This document shows positions 1 through 9,123 of a stretch of DNA of 9,123 bases, piece after piece. The DNA is from an uncultured Lysobacteraceae bacterium. GTDB lineage: Bacteria > Pseudomonadota > Gammaproteobacteria > Xanthomonadales > Xanthomonadaceae. Within the stretch, counting starts at the first letter, position 1, and each line of letters begins with the position of its first letter. The DNA lies in NCBI GenBank assembly GCA_946480825.1, contig CAMLLG010000109.1, positions 1 to 9,123 on the forward strand, read 5' to 3'. The notes beneath the pieces were generated by a model. It made no database searches and was not told where the DNA came from. It saw only the letters and a list, made by a program, of their open reading frames with translations. A program made the position numbers and the translations under genes.

Positions 1-848
1 GCCCGGCGCGGTGTTGATCTCGATGAGCTGGAAGCCGTGGCGTCGGTCGCGCATCACGTCGACGCGGCCCCAACTGCTGCAACCCGCTGCGCGGAACGCG
101 CGCAGTGCAAGGTCGCGGATGGTCGTCTCGTCGTCGCCTTCGAGGCCGGGACACAGGTACTGCGTGTCGTCGGCGATGTACTTGGCGTGGTAATCGTACC
201 ACTCGCCAGCGGGAACGATGCGGATCGACGGCAGCGCGAGGTCGCCGAAGATGCCAACGGTGAATTCGTCGCCCTGCACCATCTGCTCCATCAGCAACTC
301 GCCGGCATAGCCAGCGGCGAACGCTTCGGCGGCATCGAGGTCGCTCTCGGCGAGGATGCGGAACACGCCGACGCTGGAGCCTTCGCAGGACGGCTTCACG
401 AACACCGGCAGACCGAGCGACGTCGCCGCGTCGCGCATGCTGTCGCCCGGACGGATCCGCACGAACTTCGGCGTGGGCAGACCTTCGCTCAACCACACCT
501 GCTTGGTGCGGATCTTGTCCATGCTCAGCGCGCTGCCCAGCACCTTCGAGCCGGTGTATGGCACGCCCAGCGCTTCGAGCGCGCCTTGCAGCACGCCGTC
601 CTCGCCACCGCCCTTGTTGCCGTGAAGGATGTTGAAGACGCGGTCGTACTGGCCGTCGCGAAGCGCGTCGATCAGCGCCGGGATGCCGTCGACCGCATGC
701 GCGTCGACGCAGCGCGCGCGCAGCGCGTCGAGCACGTTGCGCCCGGAGTCGAGCGAGACCTCGCGCTCGGCGCTGGTGCCGCCCATGAGCACGGCGACGC
801 GGCCGAACACGGCGGGATCATGGAAACGGGGTTGTGGCGCAGCGGCGG

Positions 849-852
<4 letters not shown>
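1..852 (-). CDS. ddl: Ddl, D-alanine:D-alanine ligase (C-terminus cut by window edge)
   Basis: An ATP-grasp ligase that makes D-Ala-D-Ala for MurF. The first 284 residues are visible; about 30 C-terminal residues lie beyond the left edge. Motifs are [13 protein letters not shown] (21-33) with Glu29 matching E. coli DdlB Glu15, [15 protein letters not shown] (76-90), [19 protein letters not shown] (99-117), [13 protein letters not shown] (151-163) with Ser159, YDYHAKY (219-225) with Tyr225, and WGRVDVM (261-267). The visible part ends in LIEINTAPG (276-284), with metal ligands Asp265, Glu278 and Asn280 in place. The Glu29/Ser159/Tyr225 set corresponds to the substrate-binding triad of DdlB. 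The start is GTG, in a GTGA overlap with murC and preceded by GAGGA; no ATG precedes the first motif in frame. The N-terminus is about 14 residues longer than E. coli DdlB. Its place after murC suggests the ddlB type. Confidence 0.96.
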
Positions 853-2293
<1,441 letters not shown>

Positions 2294-2297
<4 letters not shown>

Positions 2298-3367
2298 GGG
2301 CGTGCCTCCTCGAGCACTGCGTCGGCGACGCGTTCGGCGGCATCGACCTTGGCCAGGGTCCGCGCCACTTCGGCCATGAACAGGCGTTTCGCCGGATCCA
2401 GCACGAGGTTGCGCAGTTCCATCGCGAGCTTGTCGGCGAGTTCCGCGTCCTGCTTCAACAGCACGCCGGCGCGACGCTGCACGACGTACTGCGCGTTCTT
2501 GGTCTGGTGGTCGTCGACCGCGGTCGGCAGCGGCACCAGGATGCTGCCGACGCCCGCGGCGCAGACTTCGGCGATGGTCAACGCGCCGGCGCGGCAGACC
2601 ACGAGGTCCGCCCATGCGTAGGCCGCGGCCATGTCGGCGATGAAGGGTTCGACCGACGCGTCCACGCCGGCCTGCGCGTACGCGGCGACGGCCGCATCGC
2701 GCATTTTTTCGCCGCACTGGTGACGGACTTCGATGTCCGCGCCCTGCAGTTGGCGCAGCGCCTGCGGCAGTGCATCGTTCAACGCGCGCGCGCCCTGGCT
2801 GCCGCCGAGCACCAGCAGGCGCAGGCCCTCGCCGCGGCCCGCGAAGCGCTCGGCCGGCGGCGCGATGTCGGCGATCACCGCACGCACCGGATTGCCGACC
2901 ACGGTTTCCTTGCCCGGAAACGCATCGGGGAAACCGGAAAGCACGCGGCGCGCGAATTTCGCGAGCACGCGATTGGTCATGCCCGGCGCGCGGTTCTGTT
3001 CGTGCACCAGCAGCGGAATACCGGCGAGCACCGAAGCGATGCCGCCCGGGCCGGCGGCGAAACCGCCGAAGCTCACCACCGCGCGCGGCCTGCGCCGGGC
3101 CAACACTTTCGCCGCGGCACGGATCGCCGCGAGCACGCGCAGCGGCGCGCGCAGCAGCGTGGCCACGCCCTTGCCGCGGATGCCGGAGATCGCGATGGTG
3201 TCGATCTCGACGCCATGCTGCGGCACCAGTCGCGTTTCCATGCCACCTTCGGCGCCCAGCCAGACCACCGGCACGTCGCGCGCGCGCAGCGCGGCCGCGA
3301 CCGCGAGGCCCGGAAAAATATGCCCGCCGGTGCCGCCGGCGAGGATCATCACCGGTGCGGCGCTCAT
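2294..3367 (-). CDS. murG: MurG, lipid II synthase (UDP-GlcNAc transferase)
   Basis: A 357-residue GT-B glycosyltransferase (family GT28) on the inner face of the membrane that adds GlcNAc to lipid I to give lipid II. The N-domain has the glycine loop [10 protein letters not shown] (11-20), SGIRGKG (61-67), the second glycine loop [11 protein letters not shown] (99-109) and [12 protein letters not shown] (122-133). The C-domain has GNPVR (158-162), the third glycine loop GGSQGAR (188-194), HQCG (216-219), [10 protein letters not shown] (258-267) and [15 protein letters not shown] (278-292), where UDP-GlcNAc binds in the E. coli enzyme. The length is typical. The start is set by ATGA overlap with ftsW and by GGGAGGAG (3378-3371) just upstream. 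The stop overlaps the murC start in the same way. The polymerase FtsW upstream uses the product of this enzyme. Confidence 0.98.
2305..2311 (-). promoter_or_regulatory. Strong Shine-Dalgarno sequence of murC
   Basis: GAGGAGG on the minus strand, seven bases before the murC ATG and inside the last codons of murG. It is one of the best matches to the anti-Shine-Dalgarno sequence in the window. It fixes the murC start even though the reading frame stays open far upstream. Confidence 0.75.
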
Positions 3368-4692
3368 GCGCTCCTCCCGAAGGTCGGTTCGACGCGATCG
3401 CGCAGGCGGCTGGTGCCGCGCACGTTGCCAAGCGCGGGCGCGCCGGTCGTCGCCACCGGCTGCGCCGTCGACGGCACGCCGCCCGACACCAGGGTCGATT
3501 CGCCGCGCAGACGCGCGACCTGGCGCTCGGCGCGATCGAGTTCGTACGACACGCGCAGCAGCAGACCGATCGCGGCGCAGGTGCCCAGCACGCTGGAACC
3601 ACCGGAGGAAATCAGCGGCAGGGTCAGACCCTTGGTCGGCAGCAGACCGAGGTTCACGCCGATCGAGACGAAGCTCTGCAGACCCAGCGACAGCGCGACG
3701 CCGAAGGCGCAGTAACCGGCGAAATGGCGGCGCATCTCGACGCATTTCAGACCGATCCAGAACGCGCGGCCGACCAGCAGCGCGAACAGCGCGATGATCA
3801 CGCAGACGCCGACGAAGCCCAGTTCCTCGGCGATCACCGCGAGGATGAAGTCGGTATGCGCTTCGGGCAGATACGAGAGTTTCTGCACCGACCCGCCGAG
3901 GCCGACGCCGAACCATTCGCCGCGGCCGATCGCCATCAGCGCGTTGGTCAGCTGATAGCCGCTGTCGAAAGGATCCGCCCACGGGTCCCAGAACGAGGTG
4001 AAACGCCGCCAGCGATAGGGCTCGGCGATCGCGATGATCGCGAGCAGCGGCAGGCCGACCAGCACCGGTCCGAACATCCGCGGAAGATGCACGCCACCGA
4101 GCACCAGCATGCCCGCGGTGATCGCGAGGATCAGCGACAGCGAACCGAAATCCGGCTGCTTGATCAGCAGCACGACCAGCGCGACGGCCACGCCCAGCGG
4201 CTTGAGCATCGCGCGCCAGGTCGCGTTCACCTCGTCGCGGAAGCGCACCAGATAGCTGGCCAGCCAGACGACGTACATCACCTTCACCGCTTCCACCGCC
4301 TGGAAGCCCATGATTCCGAAATTCAGCCAGCGTCGCGCACCGTTCACGGTCTTGCCGATGCCGGGCACGAACACCAGGATCAGCAGCACGAAGCACATCA
4401 CCAGCAGCAGGCGGTCCCGCTGTTCGATGCTCTTGAGCTCGGTGCGCATCAGCAGACCGGCCAGCCCCACGCCCATCGCGATGAACACCAGATGCTTGAC
4501 GAGGAAATAGTACGGGCCGACGTCCAGCCCTTCGCCGATCGCGATCGAACTGGACGCCACCATCACCACGCCGAGGCACGCCAGCGCGATCGATGTGCCG
4601 AGCAGCCACGGGTCGTAGCGGCCGGGCAACGCGTCGAGACGCGTGGCCTGGTGGCCGAGACCGAAGCGCGGGAGGGCGGGCCAATTCGCCAT
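3364..4692 (-). CDS. ftsW: FtsW, septal SEDS peptidoglycan polymerase
   Basis: A 442-residue polytopic SEDS-family protein. Such proteins polymerise lipid II into glycan strands, and FtsW works with FtsI at the division site. Known SEDS motifs are NGARRWL (117-123), KQPDFGS (178-184), [20 protein letters not shown] (245-264), EAHTDF (277-282) with Asp281 at the position of the catalytic aspartate, and [20 protein letters not shown] (345-364). Position between mraY and murG argues for FtsW rather than RodA. About 25 polar residues come before the first membrane helix. A tail of about 60 residues from residue 383, basic then Ser/Thr/Pro/Gly-rich, follows the last helix and is predicted cytoplasmic. 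The start [10 protein letters not shown] is set by the TGATG junction with mraY; no strong Shine-Dalgarno is seen, only GAAG about ten bases upstream, so translation probably depends on mraY. The stop overlaps the murG start (ATGA). Confidence 0.97.
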   Translation of the reverse strand: MANWPALPRFGLGHQATRLDALPGRYDPWLLGTSIALACLGVVMVASSSIAIGEGLDVGPYYFLVKHLVFIAMGVGLAGLLMRTELKSIEQRDRLLLVMCFVLLILVFVPGIGKTVNGARRWLNFGIMGFQAVEAVKVMYVVWLASYLVRFRDEVNATWRAMLKPLGVAVALVVLLIKQPDFGSLSLILAITAGMLVLGGVHLPRMFGPVLVGLPLLAIIAIAEPYRWRRFTSFWDPWADPFDSGYQLTNALMAIGRGEWFGVGLGGSVQKLSYLPEAHTDFILAVIAEELGFVGVCVIIALFALLVGRAFWIGLKCVEMRRHFAGYCAFGVALSLGLQSFVSIGVNLGLLPTKGLTLPLISSGGSSVLGTCAAIGLLLRVSYELDRAERQVARLRGESTLVSGGVPSTAQPVATTGAPALGNVRGTSRLRDRVEPTFGRSA

Positions 4693-4694
4693 CA
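4690..4694 (-). other. TGATG stop/start junction of mraY and ftsW, where murD is missing
   Basis: The mraY stop TGA (4694-4692) and ftsW start ATG (4692-4690) share one base. In E. coli and most gammaproteobacteria murD lies between these two genes. Here both flanking proteins are full length and no spacer or murD remnant remains. Confidence 0.95.
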
Positions 4695-5789
4695 GCGGAT
4701 CTTCAACGTGGCGAGACCGACGAGGACGAGGATCACCGAGATGATCCAGAAGCGCACGATCACGCGCGGCTCCGGCCAGCCCTTCAGCTCGAAATGGTGG
4801 TGGATCGGCGCCATCCGGAACACGCGCTTGCCGGTCAGCTTGAACGACGCCACCTGGATCATCACCGACAGCGTCTCGATGACGAAGATGCCGCCCATGA
4901 TCACCAGCACCAGTTCCTGGCGCACGATCACCGCGATGGTGCCCAGCACCGCGCCCAGCGCCAATGCGCCGATGTCGCCCATGAACACCATCGCCGGATA
5001 GGTGTTGAACCACAGGAAACCCAAGCCCGCGCCGGCGATCGCGGCACAGATGATCACCAGCTCGCCCGCGCCGGGCACCGCCGGAATCTTCAGGTATTCG
5101 GAGAACACCGCGTTGCCGGAGGCGTAGGCGAACACGCCCAGCGCGCAGGCGACCAGCACGGTCGGCATGATCGCGAGGCCGTCGAGGCCATCCGTGAGGT
5201 TCACCGCGTTGGAGAAACCCACGGTCCAGAAATAGGTGATCGCGACGAAGAAGATCGCGCCGCCGATGCCGGCGAGCGGCAGCGCCACGTTCTTGAAGAA
5301 CGGAATGTAGAGCGTGGTCGCGGCCGGCGCGTCGGCGGTGTAGTACAGGAACAGGCCGGCGACGAGGCCGAACAGCGACTGCAGCGCATATTTCGTGCGC
5401 GACTTCATGCCGTTGGGATCGCGCTTGACGATCTTGATCCAGTCGTCCCACCAGCCGATCCAGCCGAACGCGATCATCACCGCCAGCACCACCCAGACAT
5501 AACGGTTGCGCAGATCGCCCCAGAGCAGCACCGACGCGATCACGGTCAGCAGGATCAGCGCGCCGCCCATGGTCGGCGTGCCGGCCTTGGAGAAATGCGA
5601 CTGCGGGCCGTCCTTGCGGATCGGCTGGCCGCCCTTGAGCGTGGCGAGGCGCGCGATCACCGCCGGCCCCCACCACAGCGACAGGCCCAGCGCGGTCAGC
5701 GCCGCGAGGATTCCGCGGAACGTCAGGTAGCCGAACAGGCCGAACAGGCTCTGCAACTGTTCCAGCCAGCGCGTCAATTCAAGCAGCAT
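4692..5789 (-). CDS. mraY: MraY, phospho-MurNAc-pentapeptide transferase
   Basis: A 365-residue inner-membrane enzyme, the usual length, that transfers phospho-MurNAc-pentapeptide from UDP to undecaprenyl phosphate and so makes lipid I. Most of the protein consists of hydrophobic segments, consistent with the ten helices known for the family. Visible motifs are [11 protein letters not shown] (66-76), the Mg-binding aspartates DD (115-116) in [19 protein letters not shown] (194-206), [11 protein letters not shown] (270-280) and [11 protein letters not shown] (328-338). The MGD motif has Ala275 where many homologues have Ser. The chosen start gives MLLELTRW, as in relatives, and is preceded by GGGGGAGAG (5802-5794). 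An in-frame ATG eight codons upstream (5813) would add the polar MARPGERR and is less likely. The start lies inside the end of murF. The stop shares a base with the ftsW start, where E. coli has murD. Confidence 0.98.
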   Translation of the reverse strand: MLLELTRWLEQLQSLFGLFGYLTFRGILAALTALGLSLWWGPAVIARLATLKGGQPIRKDGPQSHFSKAGTPTMGGALILLTVIASVLLWGDLRNRYVWVVLAVMIAFGWIGWWDDWIKIVKRDPNGMKSRTKYALQSLFGLVAGLFLYYTADAPAATTLYIPFFKNVALPLAGIGGAIFFVAITYFWTVGFSNAVNLTDGLDGLAIMPTVLVACALGVFAYASGNAVFSEYLKIPAVPGAGELVIICAAIAGAGLGFLWFNTYPAMVFMGDIGALALGAVLGTIAVIVRQELVLVIMGGIFVIETLSVMIQVASFKLTGKRVFRMAPIHHHFELKGWPEPRVIVRFWIISVILVLVGLATLKIR

Positions 5790-7197
5790 GCGTCTCTCCC
5801 CCGGTCGCGCCATCGGCGTGGATGTCGCCGGCCAGCATGTCTTTCACGATCCTGTCCATCGCGCTGCCGCGCGACCCCTTCACCAGCACGCGCAGCGCGC
5901 CCGAGGCCTCCTGTCCGTCGATGTCTTCGCGCAACGCGGCGGCGAGCGCGGCATGGGTGTCGAACACCCGCGCGCCTTCGCCGAACGCATCGGCCGCGGC
6001 CGCGCTGAGCGCGCCGATGGCATACAACCGCGCGATTCCCGAGGCCTTCGCGCGGCGGCCCACTTCGGCGTGCAGCGCTGCGGCGTCATCGCCGAGTTCG
6101 CGCATGTCGCCCAGCACCAACCAGGCGTCGCCGCCGGCCGCGGCCAGCGTGTCGATCGCCGCCTTCAGCGAACCGGGATTCGCGTTGTAACTGTCGTCGA
6201 TCAGCGTCGCGCCGCCCGGCAGGCGATGCAGACCGAGGCGGCCCGCGACCGGACGCGCGGCATCGAGACCCGCGGCGATCGTCGTCAGCGAAACGCCCAG
6301 GCCCATCGCCAGCGCGGTCGCGGCCAATGCGTTGAGCACGTTGTGGCGGCCCGGCATCGCCAGCGTCACCGGCGCCTCGCCTTCCGGCGTGACCAGCACG
6401 AAGCGCGAACCGTCGGCATCCAGCGCGATGTCGCGCGCGGTGACGTCGGCATCGGCGTCGAGGCCGAAGCGGATCAGGCGATGGCCGTGCGCGCGTTCGG
6501 AGAAATACGGCGCGAACGCATCGTCGGCGTTGATCGCGGCGGCGCCGCCGTTGCGCAGATCGTCGTAGACCGCGGCCTTGGTATTCGCGATCTCGAGCAG
6601 GCTGCCCATGCGTTCCAGATGCGCGGGCGCGACGTTGTTGACCAGGGCGACATCCGGTGGCGCGATCGCGGTCAGATAGGCGATGTCGCCGGGCTTGCCG
6701 GTGCCCATTTCGTAGACCGCGAAGGCCGCGTCCGCGGGCGCATCGATCACCGCCAGCGGCATGCCGATCTCGTTGTTGCGGTTGCCCGGCGTGGCGTAGG
6801 TCTTGCCTGCGCCCTGCAGGATCGCGGCGATCAGCGTCTTGACGCTGGTCTTGCCGTTGCTGCCGGTGACCGCGACCACCCGGGTCGCGCGCTCGCGCTG
6901 CAGCGCGGTGGCCAACTGCGCCAGCGCGAGTTCGGTGTTCGCGACCACGATCTGCGGCACCGCGAGGCCGTCGATCTCGCGCGAGACCAACGCGGCGCGC
7001 GCGCCCAGCGCCGCGGCGCGCTCGACGTAATCGTTGCCGTCGAAGTTCTCGCCCTTCAACGCGACGAACAGCGGCACCGCCGCACCGGCGGCATCGAGAC
7101 GACGGGTATCGGTGACCAGCGCATCGATCGTGAGATCCTCGCCCAGGAGGCGACCGTTGACGGCCCTGGCGATCCGCGCGAGCGACAGCGGCGTCAT
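5779..7197 (-). CDS. murF: MurF, UDP-MurNAc-tripeptide:D-alanyl-D-alanine ligase
   Basis: A 472-residue cytoplasmic Mur ligase that joins D-Ala-D-Ala, the product of Ddl encoded at the other end of the window, to the UDP-MurNAc-tripeptide. The N-terminal domain has [20 protein letters not shown] (28-47) and the substrate loop [10 protein letters not shown] (49-58). The ATP loop is VTGSNGKTS (110-118). Further motifs are [12 protein letters not shown] (137-148), [13 protein letters not shown] (187-199), [12 protein letters not shown] (282-293) and [10 protein letters not shown] (335-344), the last strongly MurF-typical. The central motif reads [13 protein letters not shown] (163-175), where E. 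coli has a GANHQGEI-like sequence. The start is set by an ATGA overlap with murE and by GGAGG (7209-7205) seven bases upstream. The last 11 bases overlap the start of mraY. The last dozen or so residues are Gly/Ala/His-rich and probably disordered. Confidence 0.98.
   Translation of the reverse strand: MTPLSLARIARAVNGRLLGEDLTIDALVTDTRRLDAAGAAVPLFVALKGENFDGNDYVERAAALGARAALVSREIDGLAVPQIVVANTELALAQLATALQRERATRVVAVTGSNGKTSVKTLIAAILQGAGKTYATPGNRNNEIGMPLAVIDAPADAAFAVYEMGTGKPGDIAYLTAIAPPDVALVNNVAPAHLERMGSLLEIANTKAAVYDDLRNGGAAAINADDAFAPYFSERAHGHRLIRFGLDADADVTARDIALDADGSRFVLVTPEGEAPVTLAMPGRHNVLNALAATALAMGLGVSLTTIAAGLDAARPVAGRLGLHRLPGGATLIDDSYNANPGSLKAAIDTLAAAGGDAWLVLGDMRELGDDAAALHAEVGRRAKASGIARLYAIGALSAAAADAFGEGARVFDTHAALAAALREDIDGQEASGALRVLVKGSRGSAMDRIVKDMLAGDIHADGATGGETHAA
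5794..5802 (-). promoter_or_regulatory. Ribosome binding site deciding the mraY start
   Basis: The minus strand reads GGGGGAGAG, four bases before the ATG at 5789-5787 and within the end of murF. Its purine-rich core lies at a workable distance from this ATG but downstream of the alternative in-frame ATG at 5813, so it supports the MLLELTRW start. Confidence 0.65.
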
Positions 7198-8678
7198 GCG
7201 CGCGCCTCCAGCACCGCGCGCGCGGTCGCGGTGTCGTCGAAGGGATGCTGCACGCCATTGATCTCCTGATAGGGTTCGTGACCCTTGCCGGCGATCAGCA
7301 CGATGTCGCCACCGGCCGCCGCATGGATCGCCTGGGCGATGGCCGCGGCGCGGTCGCGGCGGATCACGATCGCATCGGGACGCGAGAAGCCGGCGAGGAT
7401 GTCGGCGACGATGGCATCGCCGGATTCGGTGCGCGGATTGTCGTCGGTCACGATCACGGCGTCCGCGTGCGCCTCCGCGATCGCCGCCATCTGCGGGCGC
7501 TTGCCGCGATCGCGGTCGCCGCCGCAGCCGAACACGCAGATCACCCGACCCTCGGCATGCGCGCGCAGCGCCGACAGCGCCTGCTCCAGCGCATCGGGCG
7601 TGTGCGCGTAATCGACCACGACCAACGGCTGGCCGCGCTCGCCGCCGAGACGGTTCATGCGGCCGTTCACCGGATGCAATCGCGACAACAGTTCGGCGAT
7701 CTCCGCCGGCGCTTCGCCCAGCGCGTGCAGCGTGCCGGCCACCGCGAGCAGATTGTCGACGTAGAACCGGCCGAGCAGCGGCGAACGCACCGGATGGCGG
7801 GTCTCGCCGATGCACAGCGCGAAACGGATACCGGCGATGTCGAGCGCGATGTCTTCCGCGCGCACCGCGGCGGCGGCGTGTCCGCGCGAGCTGACGCCGA
7901 CCGCGCGCACCGATGCCGGCAGCGCGGCATGCAGCGTGTCGCCGAAGGCATCGTCGAGATTGATCACCGCCGCGCCCAGCCCCGGCCATGCGAACAGCCT
8001 GGCCTTGGCCGCCCCGTAAGCGTCCATCGTGCCGTGATAGTCGAGATGGTCGCGGGTGAGATTGGTGAACACGCCGACGCCGAAATGCACGCCGTCGACG
8101 CGGCCCTGATCGAGCGCATGCGAGCTGACCTCCATCGCCACCGCCTCCGCGCCCTTGTCGCGCAGCTCCGCGAGCAGCGCATGCAGTTGCAGCACCAGCG
8201 GCGTGGTGAAACCGGTCGGCACCGCTTCGCCGTACAGCCCGGCGCCGAGCGTGCCGATGGTGCCGGCACGACGGCCGCGCAGCGTCCATGCCTGCGCCAG
8301 CAGTTGCACGGTGGAGGTCTTGCCGTTGGTGCCGGTAACGCCGACCGTGGTCATCGCGCGCGTCGGCGCGCCGTGAAAGGCATCGGCCATCGCACCGAGG
8401 CGCGCGCGCAGGCCGGGCACCGCAATCATCGGCACGTCCCTCGACGCGCTCGCTGCGAATTCGTCGGGCATCGGCGGTTCGAAGAGGATCGCGGACGCGC
8501 CGGCGGCTTCGGCCTGCGCGACGAACTTCAGGCCGTGCGCGCCGAAGCCTGCGATCGCGACGAACGCGTCGCCCGCACGGATGGCGCGGCTGTCCTGCAC
8601 CAGCCCGGCGATCTCCAGGTCCTCCGGCAGGCCGGCGACATCCGGCAGCAATTCGGCGAGATGGATGCGACGGGTCAT
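7194..8678 (-). CDS. murE: MurE, UDP-MurNAc-L-Ala-D-Glu:meso-diaminopimelate ligase
   Basis: A 494-residue cytoplasmic Mur ligase that uses ATP to add the third stem-peptide residue. The N-terminal UDP-binding domain has [16 protein letters not shown] (26-41). The ATP loop is [10 protein letters not shown] (113-122), followed by TTP (158-160), EVSSHAL (183-189), [11 protein letters not shown] (206-216) and K225, the position of the carbamylated lysine in the E. coli enzyme. The C-terminal domain has [10 protein letters not shown] (355-364), DNPR (413-416) and GKGHE (464-468). DNPR is the family signature for meso-diaminopimelate rather than lysine. The start is fixed by the ATGA overlap with ftsI and by GGGAGGT (8690-8684) five bases upstream; the same frame stays open further upstream inside ftsI but that part is not MurE-like. 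Length matches the family. The motif usually written GRMER reads GRMNR (339-343), probably a lineage variant. Confidence 0.98.
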   Translation of the reverse strand: MTRRIHLAELLPDVAGLPEDLEIAGLVQDSRAIRAGDAFVAIAGFGAHGLKFVAQAEAAGASAILFEPPMPDEFAASASRDVPMIAVPGLRARLGAMADAFHGAPTRAMTTVGVTGTNGKTSTVQLLAQAWTLRGRRAGTIGTLGAGLYGEAVPTGFTTPLVLQLHALLAELRDKGAEAVAMEVSSHALDQGRVDGVHFGVGVFTNLTRDHLDYHGTMDAYGAAKARLFAWPGLGAAVINLDDAFGDTLHAALPASVRAVGVSSRGHAAAAVRAEDIALDIAGIRFALCIGETRHPVRSPLLGRFYVDNLLAVAGTLHALGEAPAEIAELLSRLHPVNGRMNRLGGERGQPLVVVDYAHTPDALEQALSALRAHAEGRVICVFGCGGDRDRGKRPQMAAIAEAHADAVIVTDDNPRTESGDAIVADILAGFSRPDAIVIRRDRAAAIAQAIHAAAGGDIVLIAGKGHEPYQEINGVQHPFDDTATARAVLEARA

Positions 8679-9123
8679 CGCGCACCTCCCGCGGGCGGCA
8701 ATGCGTCCAGCGCGACCGGGGGCGCCGGGACCGTCGGCGCAACGGCATGCGACGCCGCGCCCGCGATGCCGGCCTGACGATTGCGCTTCGCATCCGCGGC
8801 GGCCTGCGCCGCAAGCCACGTATCGATGTCGTCCGGCGGCACGTCCATCAACCGCAGCGCGCCTTCCATCACGTTGCGGAACACCGGCGCGGAGACCAGA
8901 CCACCGGTGTAGCCGAGCGTGGGGTCCGGGTCCTTCAGCACGACGACCATCGAGAAACGCGGGTTGTCCACCGGCACCAGACCGGCGAAGAACGCGTTGT
9001 AGCGCCGCGAATAGCCGCCGTTGTACGAGATGCGCGCGGTGCCGGTCTTGCCGGCGACGTGATAGCCCAGGATCGCGGCCTGGGTCGCGGTGCCGCCCGG
9101 CTCGGTCACGGTCTGCATCATCC
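8675..9123 (-). CDS. ftsI: FtsI / PBP3, septal peptidoglycan transpeptidase (C-terminal part only)
   Basis: This is the C-terminal end of a class B penicillin-binding protein; about 148 residues are visible and the 5' part lies beyond the right edge. FtsI cross-links new septal peptidoglycan in the periplasm as partner of FtsW. The visible part starts with [10 protein letters not shown], the segment just before the third active-site motif, which is KTGTA (9049-9035). The next stretch, including [22 protein letters not shown] and [18 protein letters not shown], matches the end of the transpeptidase domain. The catalytic SxxK serine and the SxN motif are off-window. About 45 Ala/Pro-rich residues follow the fold, a low-complexity tail probably outside the catalytic domain. 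The TGA stop overlaps the murE ATG in an ATGA (8678-8675). Position directly before murE is the usual dcw place for ftsI, which favours FtsI over another class B PBP. Confidence 0.95.
   Translation of the reverse strand, partial: MMQTVTEPGGTATQAAILGYHVAGKTGTARISYNGGYSRRYNAFFAGLVPVDNPRFSMVVVLKDPDPTLGYTGGLVSAPVFRNVMEGALRLMDVPPDDIDTWLAAQAAADAKRNRQAGIAGAASHAVAPTVPAPPVALDALPPAGGAR

Noticed and set aside
2770..5001. A 743-codon open frame on the plus strand.
   Set aside because: It lies opposite murG, ftsW and the end of mraY, is dominated by Arg, Ala, His and Gln, and crosses three real genes without any motif.
5779..5789. The 11-base murF/mraY overlap as a possible frameshift or sequencing error.
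   Set aside because: Both proteins have normal length and ends, and the mraY ribosome binding site lies at a proper distance, so the overlap looks genuine.
4593..6008. A 471-codon open frame on the plus strand.
   Set aside because: Antisense shadow of mraY and the end of murF, with low-complexity charged composition.
5788..7269. A 493-codon open frame on the plus strand.
   Set aside because: Antisense shadow of murF with the same Arg/Gly/His/Asp-rich composition.
7245..8777. A 510-codon open frame on the plus strand.
   Set aside because: Antisense shadow of murE; no family motif or convincing start signal.

Overview
The window is one stretch of a dcw (division and cell wall) cluster, transcribed entirely from the minus strand. 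In transcription order it holds the 3' end of ftsI (right edge), murE, murF, mraY, ftsW, murG, murC and the first 284 codons of a D-alanine:D-alanine ligase gene, ddl (left edge). Every gene overlaps the next, by 4 bp at five junctions, 11 bp at murF/mraY and 1 bp at mraY/ftsW. There is therefore no intergenic DNA, and I see no RNA gene, mobile element, CRISPR array, terminator or convincing promoter.

The DNA is very GC-rich. The protein sequences resemble gammaproteobacterial homologues, and their details recall the Xanthomonadaceae/Lysobacteraceae (Xanthomonas, Lysobacter, Luteimonas and relatives). The layout supports this: it is the familiar proteobacterial order ftsI-murE-murF-mraY-(murD)-ftsW-murG-murC-ddlB, but with murD missing. 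The genus cannot be fixed from the sequence alone.

The genes form a nearly complete assembly line. MurC adds L-Ala to UDP-MurNAc. The D-Glu step is not encoded here. MurE adds the third residue, meso-diaminopimelate as judged from its DNPR motif, and MurF adds the D-Ala-D-Ala made by Ddl. MraY moves the product onto undecaprenyl phosphate (lipid I) and MurG adds GlcNAc (lipid II). FtsW polymerises glycan strands at the septum and FtsI cross-links them.

The main point of interest is the absent murD. The mraY stop and ftsW start share one base (TGATG at 4694-4690), leaving no room for it. Xanthomonas has a known alternative route in which MurD2 adds L-Glu and the epimerase MurL converts it to D-Glu. 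This window fits a genome using that route, but neither gene is present here to prove it. A second point is that ddl starts with GTG and runs off the window, so an ATG-only or complete-ORF gene search would miss it.
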